A stretch of DNA of 12,073 nucleotides from Bacillota bacterium. Its GTDB lineage: Bacteria; Bacillota; Dethiobacteria; SKNC01. The stretch spans positions 1 to 12,073 of the forward strand of contig SKNC01000137.1 in assembly GCA_007120745.1 (NCBI GenBank). Reading direction: 5' to 3'. The notes below the pieces were generated by a model. It was not told the origin of the DNA. It saw only the letters and a list, made by a program, of their open reading frames with translations, and made no database searches. This document shows positions 1 to 6,424 of the stretch, in pieces. The translations under genes were made by a program, and so were the position numbers. Each line of letters starts with the position of its first letter. The stretch's first letter is position 1.

Positions 1-56
1 AGCGCACTTGGTTTGGGACCAAGGGGTCGGGGGTTCGAATCCCTTCGCCCCGACCA
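1..56 (+). tRNA. tRNA-Pro(UGG), 5' end cut by window edge
   Basis: The anticodon stem CTTGG/CCAAG closes a loop TTTGGGA, giving anticodon UGG. The T arm has five G residues, the loop TTCGAAT, and CCCTT (two G-U pairs). The 3' acceptor strand CGCCCCG is followed by discriminator A and an encoded CCA at 54-56. About 20 bases (the 5' acceptor strand and most of the D arm) lie outside the window. Only 3 bases separate it from tRNA-Gly, so the two are probably cotranscribed. Confidence 0.95.
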
Positions 57-59
57 GAT

Positions 60-133
60 GCGGGTGTAGCTCAATGGTAGAGCCCTGGCCTTCCAAGCCA
101 GTCGCGTGGGTTCGATTCCCATCACCCGCTCCA
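60..133 (+). tRNA. tRNA-Gly(UCC)
   Basis: This is a complete cloverleaf. Acceptor GCGGGTG pairs with CACCCGC. The anticodon stem CTGGC/GCCAG holds the loop CTTCCAA, giving anticodon UCC. The T loop is TTCGATT, the discriminator is U, and CCA is encoded. It is the last gene of the first tRNA unit and is followed by a hairpin terminator at 144-173. Confidence 0.96.
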
Positions 134-143
134 TTTTGCAGCT

Positions 144-173
144 AAAATTAGGAGTTTACGCTTCTAATTTTTT
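144..173 (+). terminator. Intrinsic terminator after tRNA-Pro/tRNA-Gly
   Basis: AAAATTAGGAG (144-154) pairs with CTTCTAATTTT (161-171) around a six-base loop. There is one G-U pair, and the stem runs into a T stretch (168-173). The stem is AT-rich, so efficiency may be moderate. A new promoter follows directly, which supports a unit boundary here. Confidence 0.65.
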
Positions 174-195
174 ATTTATGTTTTCGTCATAAGCC

Positions 196-224
196 TTGAC
201 TCTACGGGATGGGTATTGTAGAAT
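196..224 (+). promoter_or_regulatory. Sigma-A promoter for the Arg-to-Leu tRNA cluster
   Basis: The -35 TTGACT (196-201) and -10 TAGAAT (219-224) each match consensus at five of six positions and are 17 bases apart. Transcription would start near 231, about 18 bases before mature tRNA-Arg at 249. It lies just after the terminator at 144-173. The stretch 134-248 contains nothing else that I can support. Confidence 0.75.
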
Positions 225-248
225 GAAAAGGCAAAAAATCAAAATCAT

Positions 249-324
249 GCGCCTGTAGCTCAGGGGATAGAGCAACGGACTTCTAATCCGTGGGTCGCAC
301 GTTCGAATCGTGCCAGGCGTGCCA
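249..324 (+). tRNA. tRNA-Arg(UCU)
   Basis: Acceptor GCGCCTG pairs with CAGGCGT, with G1-U72 as a wobble. The anticodon stem ACGGA/TCCGT is perfect and the loop CTTCTAA gives UCU, which reads AGA/AGG. The discriminator is G, and CCA is at 322-324. It is the first gene after the promoter at 196-224. Confidence 0.96.
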
Positions 325-349
325 TTTTAAATATACAAATAATTCTTGT

Positions 350-427
350 GGTGAGTGTAGCTCAGGTGGTTAGAGCACCAGATTGTGGCTCTGGGGGCCG
401 TGGGTTCGAGTCCCATCACTCACCCCA
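350..427 (+). tRNA. tRNA-His(GUG), with encoded G-1
   Basis: Acceptor GTGAGTG pairs with CACTCAC and the discriminator is C (424). The base before the acceptor (350) is G, giving the G-1:C73 pair that histidyl-tRNA synthetase recognises; I therefore start the gene at 350. The anticodon stem CCAGA/TCTGG holds the loop TTGTGGC, anticodon GUG. CCA is encoded. Confidence 0.95.
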
Positions 428-445
428 TTTTATTTTCTAATATAT

Positions 446-522
446 GCGCCCGTAGCTCAGTTGGACAGAGTGACAGACTTCGAATCTGGGGGTCGCAGGT
501 TCGAATCCTGCCGGGCGTACCA
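446..522 (+). tRNA. tRNA-Arg(UCG)
   Basis: Acceptor GCGCCCG pairs with CGGGCGT, discriminator A, encoded CCA. The anticodon loop is CTTCGAA, anticodon UCG. The stem ACAGA/TCTGG has an A-G mismatch at its outer pair (27-43). Most bacteria read CGU/CGC/CGA with an inosine-modified ACG tRNA, so a UCG species is less common. The acceptor differs from the UCU tRNA upstream only at pair 6-67. Confidence 0.94.
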
Positions 523-595
523 TTGTTTAAACTTTTTAATTGGTTTATTTTACTTTTTTAGTAGTTTTTATATTTTTTTAAAAAGTTTTAAGGTT

Positions 596-670
596 TGGGG
601 TGTAGCCAAGCGGTAAGGCACGGGACTTTGGATCCTGCACGCGGAGGTTCGAATCCTCCCACCCCAGCCA
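596..670 (+). tRNA. tRNA-Gln(UUG)
   Basis: Acceptor TGGGGTG pairs with CACCCCA, giving the U1-A72 first pair typical of tRNA-Gln. The anticodon stem CGGGA/TCCTG holds the loop CTTTGGA, anticodon UUG. Discriminator is G and CCA is encoded. The preceding spacer 523-595 is very AT-rich and has no recognisable gene. Confidence 0.95.
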
Positions 671-677
671 GTTTTAT

Positions 678-753
678 GAGCCATTAGCTCAGTTGGAAGA
701 GCACCTGACTTTTAATCAGGGTGTCCCAGGTTCGAGCCCTGGATGGCTCACCA
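678..753 (+). tRNA. tRNA-Lys(UUU)
   Basis: Acceptor GAGCCAT pairs with ATGGCTC, discriminator A, encoded CCA. The anticodon stem CCTGA/TCAGG holds the loop CTTTTAA, anticodon UUU. It is seven bases from tRNA-Gln and eight from tRNA-Leu, which indicates one processed transcript. Confidence 0.96.
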
Positions 754-761
754 TTATACCT

Positions 762-846
762 GCGAGGATGGCGGAATTGGCAGACGCGCTAGACTTAGGA
801 TCTAGTGCCTTTCGGTGTGGGGGTTCAAGTCCCCCTCCTCGCACCA
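762..846 (+). tRNA. tRNA-Leu(UAG), class II
   Basis: This is an 85-base tRNA with a long variable arm (TGCCTTTCGGTG region), as expected for leucine. Acceptor GCGAGGA pairs with TCCTCGC. The anticodon stem CTAGA/TCTAG holds the loop CTTAGGA, anticodon UAG. Discriminator is A and CCA ends at 846. It is the last tRNA of the cluster. Confidence 0.96.
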
Positions 847-883
847 ATAAGTTTGATATGGTGACTTCAAGAATACGAATCGT

Positions 884-918
884 AACGCCTGAAGCGTAAT
901 AAGAAGGCGTTTTTTTTT
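884..918 (+). terminator. Intrinsic terminator closing the tRNA cluster
   Basis: AACGCCT (884-890) pairs with AGGCGTT (905-911), followed by a run of T residues to 918. It lies 37 bases after the tRNA-Leu CCA end and before the tig promoter. Confidence 0.85.
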
Positions 919-929
919 AAAAGTAAAAT

Positions 930-958
930 TTGGTGATTCAGCAATGTTATGTTATGAT
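930..958 (+). promoter_or_regulatory. Probable tig operon promoter (extended -10)
   Basis: The -10 TATGAT (953-958) matches five of six positions and is preceded by TG plus one base (950-952), making an extended -10. A weak -35 TTGGTG (930-935) sits 17 bases upstream. Start of transcription is expected near 965, giving a leader of about 55 bases. I saw no CIRCE inverted repeat and no CtsR-type heptamer repeat here. Confidence 0.55.
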
Positions 959-1019
959 AAAATTTGTATAACTGCCGCTAATTACTGAATACTACTGATT
1001 ACAGGAGGAGGCATATTTG

Positions 1020-2417
1020 ATGACCAAGTGGGAAAAGCTAGACAACAATAAAGTCAGCATGGAAGTAGAAGTAGAAGCAGAAAAATTAGAAGAAGCATTG
1101 GGCCAGGCTTATCGTAAAGTGGTAGGGAAAATACATGTTCCCGGTTTCCGAAAGGGGAAGGTGCCCCGTCGTGTACTGGAAGCCCGTTTTGGCCCGGAGA
1201 TTTTGTATGAGGAAGCTCTGGAGGTGCTGGTTCCCGAGGCTTACCAAAAGGCACTGGAAGAAGTAGATTTTGAGCCCATTGACCAGCCTGAGTTAAGCAT
1301 AAAACAAATAGAACAGGGAAAGCCGCTAATTTTTGAAGCAACCATAGATGTTAAGCCCGAAGTTGAACTGGGTCAATATACAGGAATAGAAGTGGATTAC
1401 GAAGAGCCGGAAGTCACGGAGGAGCAGGTTGAAGAGTACTTATCGAACCTTCAGGAAAAGCACGTCCGCCTGGTAGTGGTGGAAGATGGAGAAGTAGAAG
1501 AAGGCAATATTGCCATGATTGATTTTGTTGGCTACCTGGAGGGAGAACCTTTTGAAGGGGGAAAAGCAGAAAATTATTCCCTGGAAATTGGTTCAGGCAC
1601 CTTTATTCCTGGATTTGAGGAGCAGCTGATTGGTGCCAGGCTGGAGGAGGAAAAGGAAATTCAGGTAAAATTCCCCGAGGATTATCAGAAAGAAGACCTG
1701 GCGGGGAAAGATGTAACCTTTAAAGTAACGGTCAAGGGAATCAAGCGCAAAGAAAAACCTGACCTGAATGATGATTTTGCCAAGGAAGTCAGTGACTTTG
1801 ATACCATGGAAGAATTCAGACAAGATGTATTGAATAAACTGAAAGAAGAGGCGGAGAAAAAGGCCCAAACAGATTTGGAAGAGAAAGTCATTGAAAAGGT
1901 TACCGAGAACTCAAAAGTTGATGCTCCTGAAGTATTAATAGAACGGGAACTGGACCGGGTGCTCAGTGATTTTTCCCAACAGCTGAAAATGCAGGGATTG
2001 ACTCTGGAGCAGTACTGCCAGCTGACAGAGAATACGGAAGAAGATATCAAAGAAGATAACCGTGGGGAGGCTGAAAAAAGAGTCAAGGCCAACCTGGTGC
2101 TGGAGACCATCATGAAAAAGGAAGATTTTACAGCTTCTCCAGAGGAATTAGAGGAAAAGTTCAAAAAAATGGCTCAAAGCTATCAACAGGAGCCGGAGAA
2201 CATCAAAGAATATTTTGAAAAAAGCGGTCAATTGGATATAATAAAGAAAGAGATAGCCTTTAGGAAAGCCGTTGATTTCTTAGTCAGCGAAGCAAAAGTC
2301 AATAAAGTGGCCCCCCAAAAAGAAGAAATTGACTTATTAGAAGGATTATCTGAGCCGATAGAAGAAAAAACACAAACAGCTGAAACAGAAGCCAATGTGG
2401 AATCAGCAGAAGATTAG
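1020..2417 (+). CDS. tig: Trigger factor, ribosome-bound chaperone and prolyl isomerase
   Basis: Trigger factor binds ribosomal protein L23 at the exit tunnel and shields nascent chains; its FKBP-like domain can isomerise prolyl bonds. The ribosome-binding signature GFRKGKVPR is at residues 42-50. The FKBP-like domain spans about 155-245, with IPGFEEQLIG near 196-205. The rest is the helical substrate-holding C-terminal domain. I start at ATG 1020 because GGAGGAGG (1004-1011) is eight bases upstream; a TTG at 1017 is in frame and would add one residue. The 465-residue protein is somewhat longer than the usual 430 or so, because of an acidic, probably disordered tail (about 434-465). clpP and clpX follow in the same direction with no terminator between, the classic tig-clpP-clpX arrangement. 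Confidence 0.97.
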   Translation: MTKWEKLDNNKVSMEVEVEAEKLEEALGQAYRKVVGKIHVPGFRKGKVPRRVLEARFGPEILYEEALEVLVPEAYQKALEEVDFEPIDQPELSIKQIEQGKPLIFEATIDVKPEVELGQYTGIEVDYEEPEVTEEQVEEYLSNLQEKHVRLVVVEDGEVEEGNIAMIDFVGYLEGEPFEGGKAENYSLEIGSGTFIPGFEEQLIGARLEEEKEIQVKFPEDYQKEDLAGKDVTFKVTVKGIKRKEKPDLNDDFAKEVSDFDTMEEFRQDVLNKLKEEAEKKAQTDLEEKVIEKVTENSKVDAPEVLIERELDRVLSDFSQQLKMQGLTLEQYCQLTENTEEDIKEDNRGEAEKRVKANLVLETIMKKEDFTASPEELEEKFKKMAQSYQQEPENIKEYFEKSGQLDIIKKEIAFRKAVDFLVSEAKVNKVAPQKEEIDLLEGLSEPIEEKTQTAETEANVESAED

Positions 2418-2475
2418 TGGAATAAACTCTAAGTTACCGGAATAGTATATTTTACCATGTGGAGGGAGATAAGTT

Positions 2476-3063
2476 ATGAATTTAGTGCCAATGGTTGTAG
2501 AACAGACCAACAGGGGAGAACGGGCTTATGACATTTATTCACGCCTGTTAAAAGACCGAATTGTTTTTATTGGCAGCCCTATTGATGATGCTGTAGCCAA
2601 CCTGGTAATCGCCCAACTGCTCTTTTTGGAATCAGAAGACCCGGATAAAGATATCAATCTTTACATCAACTCTCCGGGAGGCAACGTTGATTCTGGATTA
2701 GGCATATACGATACCATGCAGTACATCAAGTCAGATATTTCTACCATCTGTGTGGGTATGGCTGCCAGCATGGCAGCTGTGCTGCTGGCCGCCGGAACCA
2801 AGGGAAAGAGGTTTGCTCTACCTCATTCCAGGATCATGGTGCACCAGCCCATGGGTGGAACAAAAGGGCAGGCGGTTGATATTGAAATCCATGCCAAAGA
2901 AATTCTGCGCCTCAGGGAATCATTGAACCACATTCTTTCCAATCATACCGGTCAGCCGGTGGAAAAAATTTCAAAGGATACCGATAGGGATTATTTTATG
3001 TCAGTTGAGCAGGCTACGGAATATGGTATAATTGATAGTGTATTAGAGAAGAAGCAGGGTTAA
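2476..3063 (+). CDS. clpP: ATP-dependent Clp protease proteolytic subunit
   Basis: ClpP is the serine peptidase that forms two stacked heptameric rings and degrades proteins fed by ClpX or another Clp ATPase. The catalytic triad is intact: Ser98 in GMAASMAA (94-101), His123 in MVHQPMGG, and Asp172 in DTDRDYF. The 195-residue length is standard. The N-terminal MNLVPMVVEQTNRGERAYDI matches the family start, including the short propeptide/axial-loop region. A ribosome site GGAGGG (2461-2466) lies nine bases before the ATG. The gene is 58 bases after tig and 28 bases before clpX, so the protease and its unfoldase are made from one transcript. In Bacillus subtilis clpP lies elsewhere; the arrangement here follows clostridia and proteobacteria. 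Confidence 0.98.
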   Translation: MNLVPMVVEQTNRGERAYDIYSRLLKDRIVFIGSPIDDAVANLVIAQLLFLESEDPDKDINLYINSPGGNVDSGLGIYDTMQYIKSDISTICVGMAASMAAVLLAAGTKGKRFALPHSRIMVHQPMGGTKGQAVDIEIHAKEILRLRESLNHILSNHTGQPVEKISKDTDRDYFMSVEQATEYGIIDSVLEKKQG

Positions 3064-3091
3064 ACTTTAACCGACTAAAAGAGGTGATAAC

Positions 3092-4354
3092 TTGTTTAAG
3101 TTTAACGACGAAAAGGGACAGTTGAAATGCTCTTTCTGCGGCAAGACCCAGGAACAGGTTAGAAAACTGGTAGCCGGTCCCGGGGTCTATATCTGCGACG
3201 AGTGTATAGAGCTCTGCAACGAAATCATTGAAGAAGAATTAAATGAAGACCTGGATTTGGACCTGGTTTCTCTGCCCAAGCCCAGGGAAATCAAAGATAT
3301 TTTAGACCAGTATGTCATCGGACAGGATGAGGCAAAGAAATCACTTTCAGTGGCTGTTTATAACCATTACAAGAGAATTAACTCTGAACAGAAACTGGAG
3401 GAAGTGGAAATTCAAAAAAGCAATATTGTGCTCATTGGGCCCACCGGGGTGGGGAAAACCCTGCTGGCTCAAACCCTGGCCCGTATCTTAAATGTGCCCT
3501 TTGCCATTGCGGATGCCACTTCCCTGACGGAAGCGGGATATGTGGGAGAAGATGTTGAAAACATCCTATTGAAGCTCATTCAGGCCTCTGACTACGACCT
3601 TGAAAAGGCGGAGAAAGGGATTGTCTATATTGATGAAATTGACAAGATTGCCCGCAAGACAGATAATCCTTCCATCACCCGGGACGTTTCCGGTGAGGGA
3701 GTTCAGCAGGCACTGCTGAAAATTCTGGAGGGTACCGTAGCCAGTGTTCCTCCCCAGGGAGGTCGAAAACACCCGCATCAAGAGTTCATGCAGATTGATA
3801 CCACCAATATCCTGTTCATCTGTGGGGGAGCTTTTGATGGCCTGGAAAAAATTATTCAAAGCCGGGTGGGCAGTAAAGGAATCGGTTTTGGAGCAAATAT
3901 CAGGAGCAAGGCAGATAGTGATATCAGTCAAATTTTGAAGAACGTTCTGCCCCAGGACCTGCTGAAATACGGATTAATCCCTGAGTTTGTAGGGAGAATT
4001 CCAGTAATCGCTACCCTGGAGGCCCTGGATAGGGAAGCCCTAATCAGGATTTTAACGGAGCCCAAAAATGCCCTGGCGAAACAGTACCAGAAGTTGTTTG
4101 AGTTGGACGGGATTACCCTGGAATTCAAAGATGGAACCCTGGATTATATTGCGGAGGAAGCCATCAAAAGAAATACCGGCGCCCGGGGTCTCAGGGCTAT
4201 CTTAGAGAAGGCTCTGCTGAACATCATGTACGACATGCCTACCCGTGGAGATGTAAGCAAATGCATTATCACCCGGGAGGTAATTCAGGACAACGAGAAA
4301 CCCATTCTAGTTACCATCGACCAGAGGAAGAAGAAGAAAGAAGAATCCGCTTAA
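3092..4354 (+). CDS. clpX: ClpX unfoldase, ATPase subunit of ClpXP
   Basis: ClpX is a hexameric AAA+ unfoldase that recognises tagged substrates and threads them into ClpP. The zinc-binding domain has Cys13, Cys16, Cys35 and Cys38. Walker A GPTGVGKT is at 116-123, the pore loop GYVGED at 149-154, and Walker B IVYIDEID at 177-184. The RKH loop is at 225-227, the ClpP-docking IGF tripeptide at 264-266, the arginine near IPEFVGRIP at 302, and the sensor-2 motif GARGLR at 363-368. The 420-residue length is normal. Translation starts at TTG 3092, supported by GAGGTGAT (3081-3088) at correct spacing and by the MFKFNDEKGQ family start. A strong terminator follows, making this the last gene of the tig operon. 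Confidence 0.98.
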   Translation: MFKFNDEKGQLKCSFCGKTQEQVRKLVAGPGVYICDECIELCNEIIEEELNEDLDLDLVSLPKPREIKDILDQYVIGQDEAKKSLSVAVYNHYKRINSEQKLEEVEIQKSNIVLIGPTGVGKTLLAQTLARILNVPFAIADATSLTEAGYVGEDVENILLKLIQASDYDLEKAEKGIVYIDEIDKIARKTDNPSITRDVSGEGVQQALLKILEGTVASVPPQGGRKHPHQEFMQIDTTNILFICGGAFDGLEKIIQSRVGSKGIGFGANIRSKADSDISQILKNVLPQDLLKYGLIPEFVGRIPVIATLEALDREALIRILTEPKNALAKQYQKLFELDGITLEFKDGTLDYIAEEAIKRNTGARGLRAILEKALLNIMYDMPTRGDVSKCIITREVIQDNEKPILVTIDQRKKKKEESA

Positions 4355-4386
4355 CCCGGGGTAACAACCTTAAATATCAAGCGCTA

Positions 4387-4425
4387 AACACGGCAGCATA
4401 TATCACATGCTGCCGTGTTTTTTTT
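4387..4425 (+). terminator. Strong intrinsic terminator after clpX
   Basis: AACACGGCAGCAT (4387-4399) and ATGCTGCCGTGTT (4407-4419) form a perfect 13 bp stem with a seven-base loop, followed by T residues to 4425. It separates tig-clpP-clpX from lonB. Confidence 0.95.
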
Positions 4426-4438
4426 GGTCAGGCTTGAA
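4426..4438 (+). repeat. Partial copy of the valS-leader palindrome arm
   Basis: GGTCAGGCTTGAA here is identical to 9806-9818, the left arm of the perfect palindrome before valS. It begins immediately after the T run of the clpX terminator, and no matching right arm follows. The match is 13 bases, so chance is possible, but both copies are intergenic and downstream of a terminator. Confidence 0.5.
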
Positions 4439-4471
4439 TTACCAAATAATGCCTGTGCCTATCTCTTTCCT

Positions 4472-4500
4472 GGATATTTCATTTCATACAGGGAATAATA
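4472..4500 (+). promoter_or_regulatory. Possible forespore sigma-F-like promoter of lonB
   Basis: GGGAATAATA (4491-4500) fits the remembered sigma-F -10 pattern GGNNANAHTR at every defined position. A GGATA at 4472-4476 resembles the GYATA -35 box, but its 14-base spacer is shorter than usual. In Bacillus subtilis, lonB is known to be forespore-expressed. No convincing sigma-A promoter was seen in 4426-4542, although lonB sits behind a strong terminator and so needs some promoter. Confidence 0.3.
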
Positions 4501-4542
4501 AGGGTGTCTTAACATTTTCAAAAATGGGAAGGAGGATAAGCT

Positions 4543-6195
4543 TTGCTTCAATTTGCAGGCATCATCGGGATTATCCAAATATTTTTTGCCATCGTAATCG
4601 GCCTTTACTTTTGGAATCTGCTGAGGTCTCAGCAGACCAGTAAGGTAGCCGTGGTTAAAGTTTCAAGAAAAGAAATGGATAAATTAAATCACATGAAGTC
4701 TATTTCCTTGAGTGAACCCCTGTCAGAAAGGACCCGACCCACATGTTTTACGGAAATTATTGGCCAGGAGGACGGCATGAAAGCCTTGAAGGCAGCTCTA
4801 TGCGGTCCTAACCCACAGCATGTAATTATTTATGGCCCTCCCGGGATAGGGAAAACTGCTGTAGCCCGTTTAATTCTGGAGGAAGCCAAAAAAAATAATG
4901 ATTCTCCTTTTGGTCCTTTTTCAAACTTTATTGAGTTGGATGCAACTATTGCTCGCTTTGATGAGAGGGGAATCGCGGATCCCTTAATCGGCTCTGTTCA
5001 TGATCCCATCTATCAGGGGGCCGGTCCCCTGGGAGTGGCAGGAATTCCTCAGCCCAAGCCAGGAGCCGTGACCAAGGCCCATGGAGGGGTCCTTTTCATC
5101 GACGAAATTGGAGAACTTCATTCCATCCAGATGAATAAGCTTTTAAAAGTGTTAGAAGACCGGAAAGTGTTTCTGGAAAGCGCTTATTACAGCTCTGAAG
5201 AAACCAACATACCGGACCATATTCATGAAATTTTTCAGAAGGGGCTTCCGGCGGACTTCCGACTGGTGGGAGCAACCACCAGGAGCCCGGAGCATATTCC
5301 TCCGGCTTTGCGTTCCCGCTGCATGGAGGTTTTCTTCCGGGGGCTTCTTCCCGCCGAAATTGCCACCATTGCCAGAAACGCTGCGGATAAAGTAAAGTTT
5401 GAAATGAGTGAAGAGTCCGTAGAAATCATCAGCAGCTATGCCACAAATGGAAGAGAAGCAGTGAATATCGTCCAGATTGCTGCCGGAGTTGCCACGGGAG
5501 AGGGTCTGAAGGAAATCACTCCTGAACATATTGAGTGGGTGGTTAACAGCAGCCATATTTCTCCAAGGCCGGAAAAGAAGGTGTCTCCTTTTCCCCAGGT
5601 GGGATTTGTTAACGGGCTGGCGGTATATGGGCCTAACATGGGGACCATAATAGATATTGAAGTGGCTGCCATACCCTCGGTGAAAGGCCAGGGAAAAATC
5701 AACATAACGGGAATTGTAGAAGAAGAAGAGATGGGGGATTCCCATAGAATCATTCGCCGCAAGGGAATGGCAAAGGGTTCGGTAGAAAATGTTCTGACCA
5801 TCCTGAGAAAATTTCTGGATGTGGACCCCCGGGATTACGATATTCACATAAATTTCCCCGGTGGTGTACCCATTGATGGCCCTTCGGCAGGGTCAGCCAT
5901 TGCTGCAGCAATCTATTCCTCTATAAAAAATATACCTGTAGACAATCGCGTGGCCATGACCGGAGAAGTCTCCATCCGGGGGCTGGTGAAGCCCGTGGGG
6001 GGAGTATCCACCAAAATTCAAGCGGCCAGGCTGGCGGGAGCCAACAAAGTCATTATTCCCAAGGAAAACTGGCAGAACCTATATGACCACCAGAAGGACA
6101 TTAAGATTATTCCCGTGGAAAACCTGGAAGAGGTATTAATGCATGCCCTCCTGGAAGATAAGAAACAGGAAGTGATGTTTAAAACGGTGGGTTAA
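4543..6195 (+). CDS. lonB: LonB, membrane-anchored ATP-dependent Lon protease
   Basis: LonB is an AAA+ serine protease that unfolds and degrades proteins in one chain. It lacks the large N-terminal domain of LonA and instead has a hydrophobic segment at about residues 4-27 (FAGIIGIIQIFFAIVIGLYF), which should tether it to the membrane with the enzyme inside the cell. Walker A GPPGIGKT is at 98-105 and Walker B VLFIDEIG at 183-190. The S16 protease domain follows from about 350, with catalytic Ser448 in DGPSAG and Lys491 in GGVSTKIQAA. Its 550 residues are typical. The start is TTG 4543, seven bases after AAGGAGG (4529-4535). It stands between clpX and lon, the order of Bacillus subtilis, but terminators on both sides make it its own unit. 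A sporulation role is inferred from the family. Confidence 0.96.
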   Translation: MLQFAGIIGIIQIFFAIVIGLYFWNLLRSQQTSKVAVVKVSRKEMDKLNHMKSISLSEPLSERTRPTCFTEIIGQEDGMKALKAALCGPNPQHVIIYGPPGIGKTAVARLILEEAKKNNDSPFGPFSNFIELDATIARFDERGIADPLIGSVHDPIYQGAGPLGVAGIPQPKPGAVTKAHGGVLFIDEIGELHSIQMNKLLKVLEDRKVFLESAYYSSEETNIPDHIHEIFQKGLPADFRLVGATTRSPEHIPPALRSRCMEVFFRGLLPAEIATIARNAADKVKFEMSEESVEIISSYATNGREAVNIVQIAAGVATGEGLKEITPEHIEWVVNSSHISPRPEKKVSPFPQVGFVNGLAVYGPNMGTIIDIEVAAIPSVKGQGKINITGIVEEEEMGDSHRIIRRKGMAKGSVENVLTILRKFLDVDPRDYDIHINFPGGVPIDGPSAGSAIAAAIYSSIKNIPVDNRVAMTGEVSIRGLVKPVGGVSTKIQAARLAGANKVIIPKENWQNLYDHQKDIKIIPVENLEEVLMHALLEDKKQEVMFKTVG

Positions 6196-6224
6196 AAAAT
6201 TATTAATAAGAAAAAATCATAATG

Positions 6225-6261
6225 GACTGCCCTGAGCTATATGTTCAGGGCAGTCTTTTTT
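6225..6261 (+). terminator. Intrinsic terminator after lonB
   Basis: GACTGCCCTGA (6225-6235) pairs perfectly with TCAGGGCAGTC (6245-6255), 11 bp with a nine-base loop, followed by T residues to 6261. The next 100 or so bases (6262-6365) are AT-rich and show no gene. Confidence 0.93.
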
Positions 6262-6365
6262 CAACACAAGACATTAACAAAACGTAAAATAAAAAGGAAA
6301 GTTTTAAAAAGAGGAATAACCAAAGGGAACGAGAATATTATCTCAAGCAGGCTGGAATGAGTATT

Positions 6366-6394
6366 TATACAAATTATATATTTTCTGATATAAT
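6366..6394 (+). promoter_or_regulatory. lon: Sigma-A promoter of lon
   Basis: The -10 TATAAT (6389-6394) is perfect and is extended by TGA (6386-6388). The -35 TATACA (6366-6371) matches four of six positions at 17 bases. The start site would be near 6401, leaving a leader of only about 24 bases. No CIRCE or CtsR operator was recognised nearby, so heat-shock control is not evident from the sequence. Confidence 0.8.
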
Positions 6395-6424
6395 ATAAGT
6401 ATACTATGGGAGGTGGAGGAAGAA

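Noticed and set aside
383..616. 77-codon open frame across tRNA-His, tRNA-Arg and the start of tRNA-Gln
   Set aside because: It runs through three tRNA genes with clear cloverleaf folds and has no protein family features.
693..899. 68-codon open frame across tRNA-Lys and tRNA-Leu
   Set aside because: It is a by-product of the tRNA sequences; its residues come from T-arm and variable-arm bases.
931..1019. Search for a CIRCE or CtsR operator before tig
   Set aside because: No TTAGCACTC-type inverted repeat and no paired GGTCAAA heptamers were seen.
1685..2164. 159-codon antisense frame inside tig
   Set aside because: It is rich in Ser and Phe because it mirrors Glu/Lys codons of tig; a shadow frame.
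4407..4643. 78-codon frame starting in the clpX terminator and running into lonB
   Set aside because: It begins in the terminator hairpin, lacks a ribosome site and overlaps the true lonB start in another frame.
5152..5847. 231-codon antisense frame inside lonB
   Set aside because: It lies entirely opposite conserved LonB coding sequence and has no recognisable motif or ribosome site.
6413..6424. GTG upstream start for lon
   Set aside because: It lies within the GGGAGG sequence and leaves no proper ribosome site; ATG 6425 has GGAGG at good spacing.
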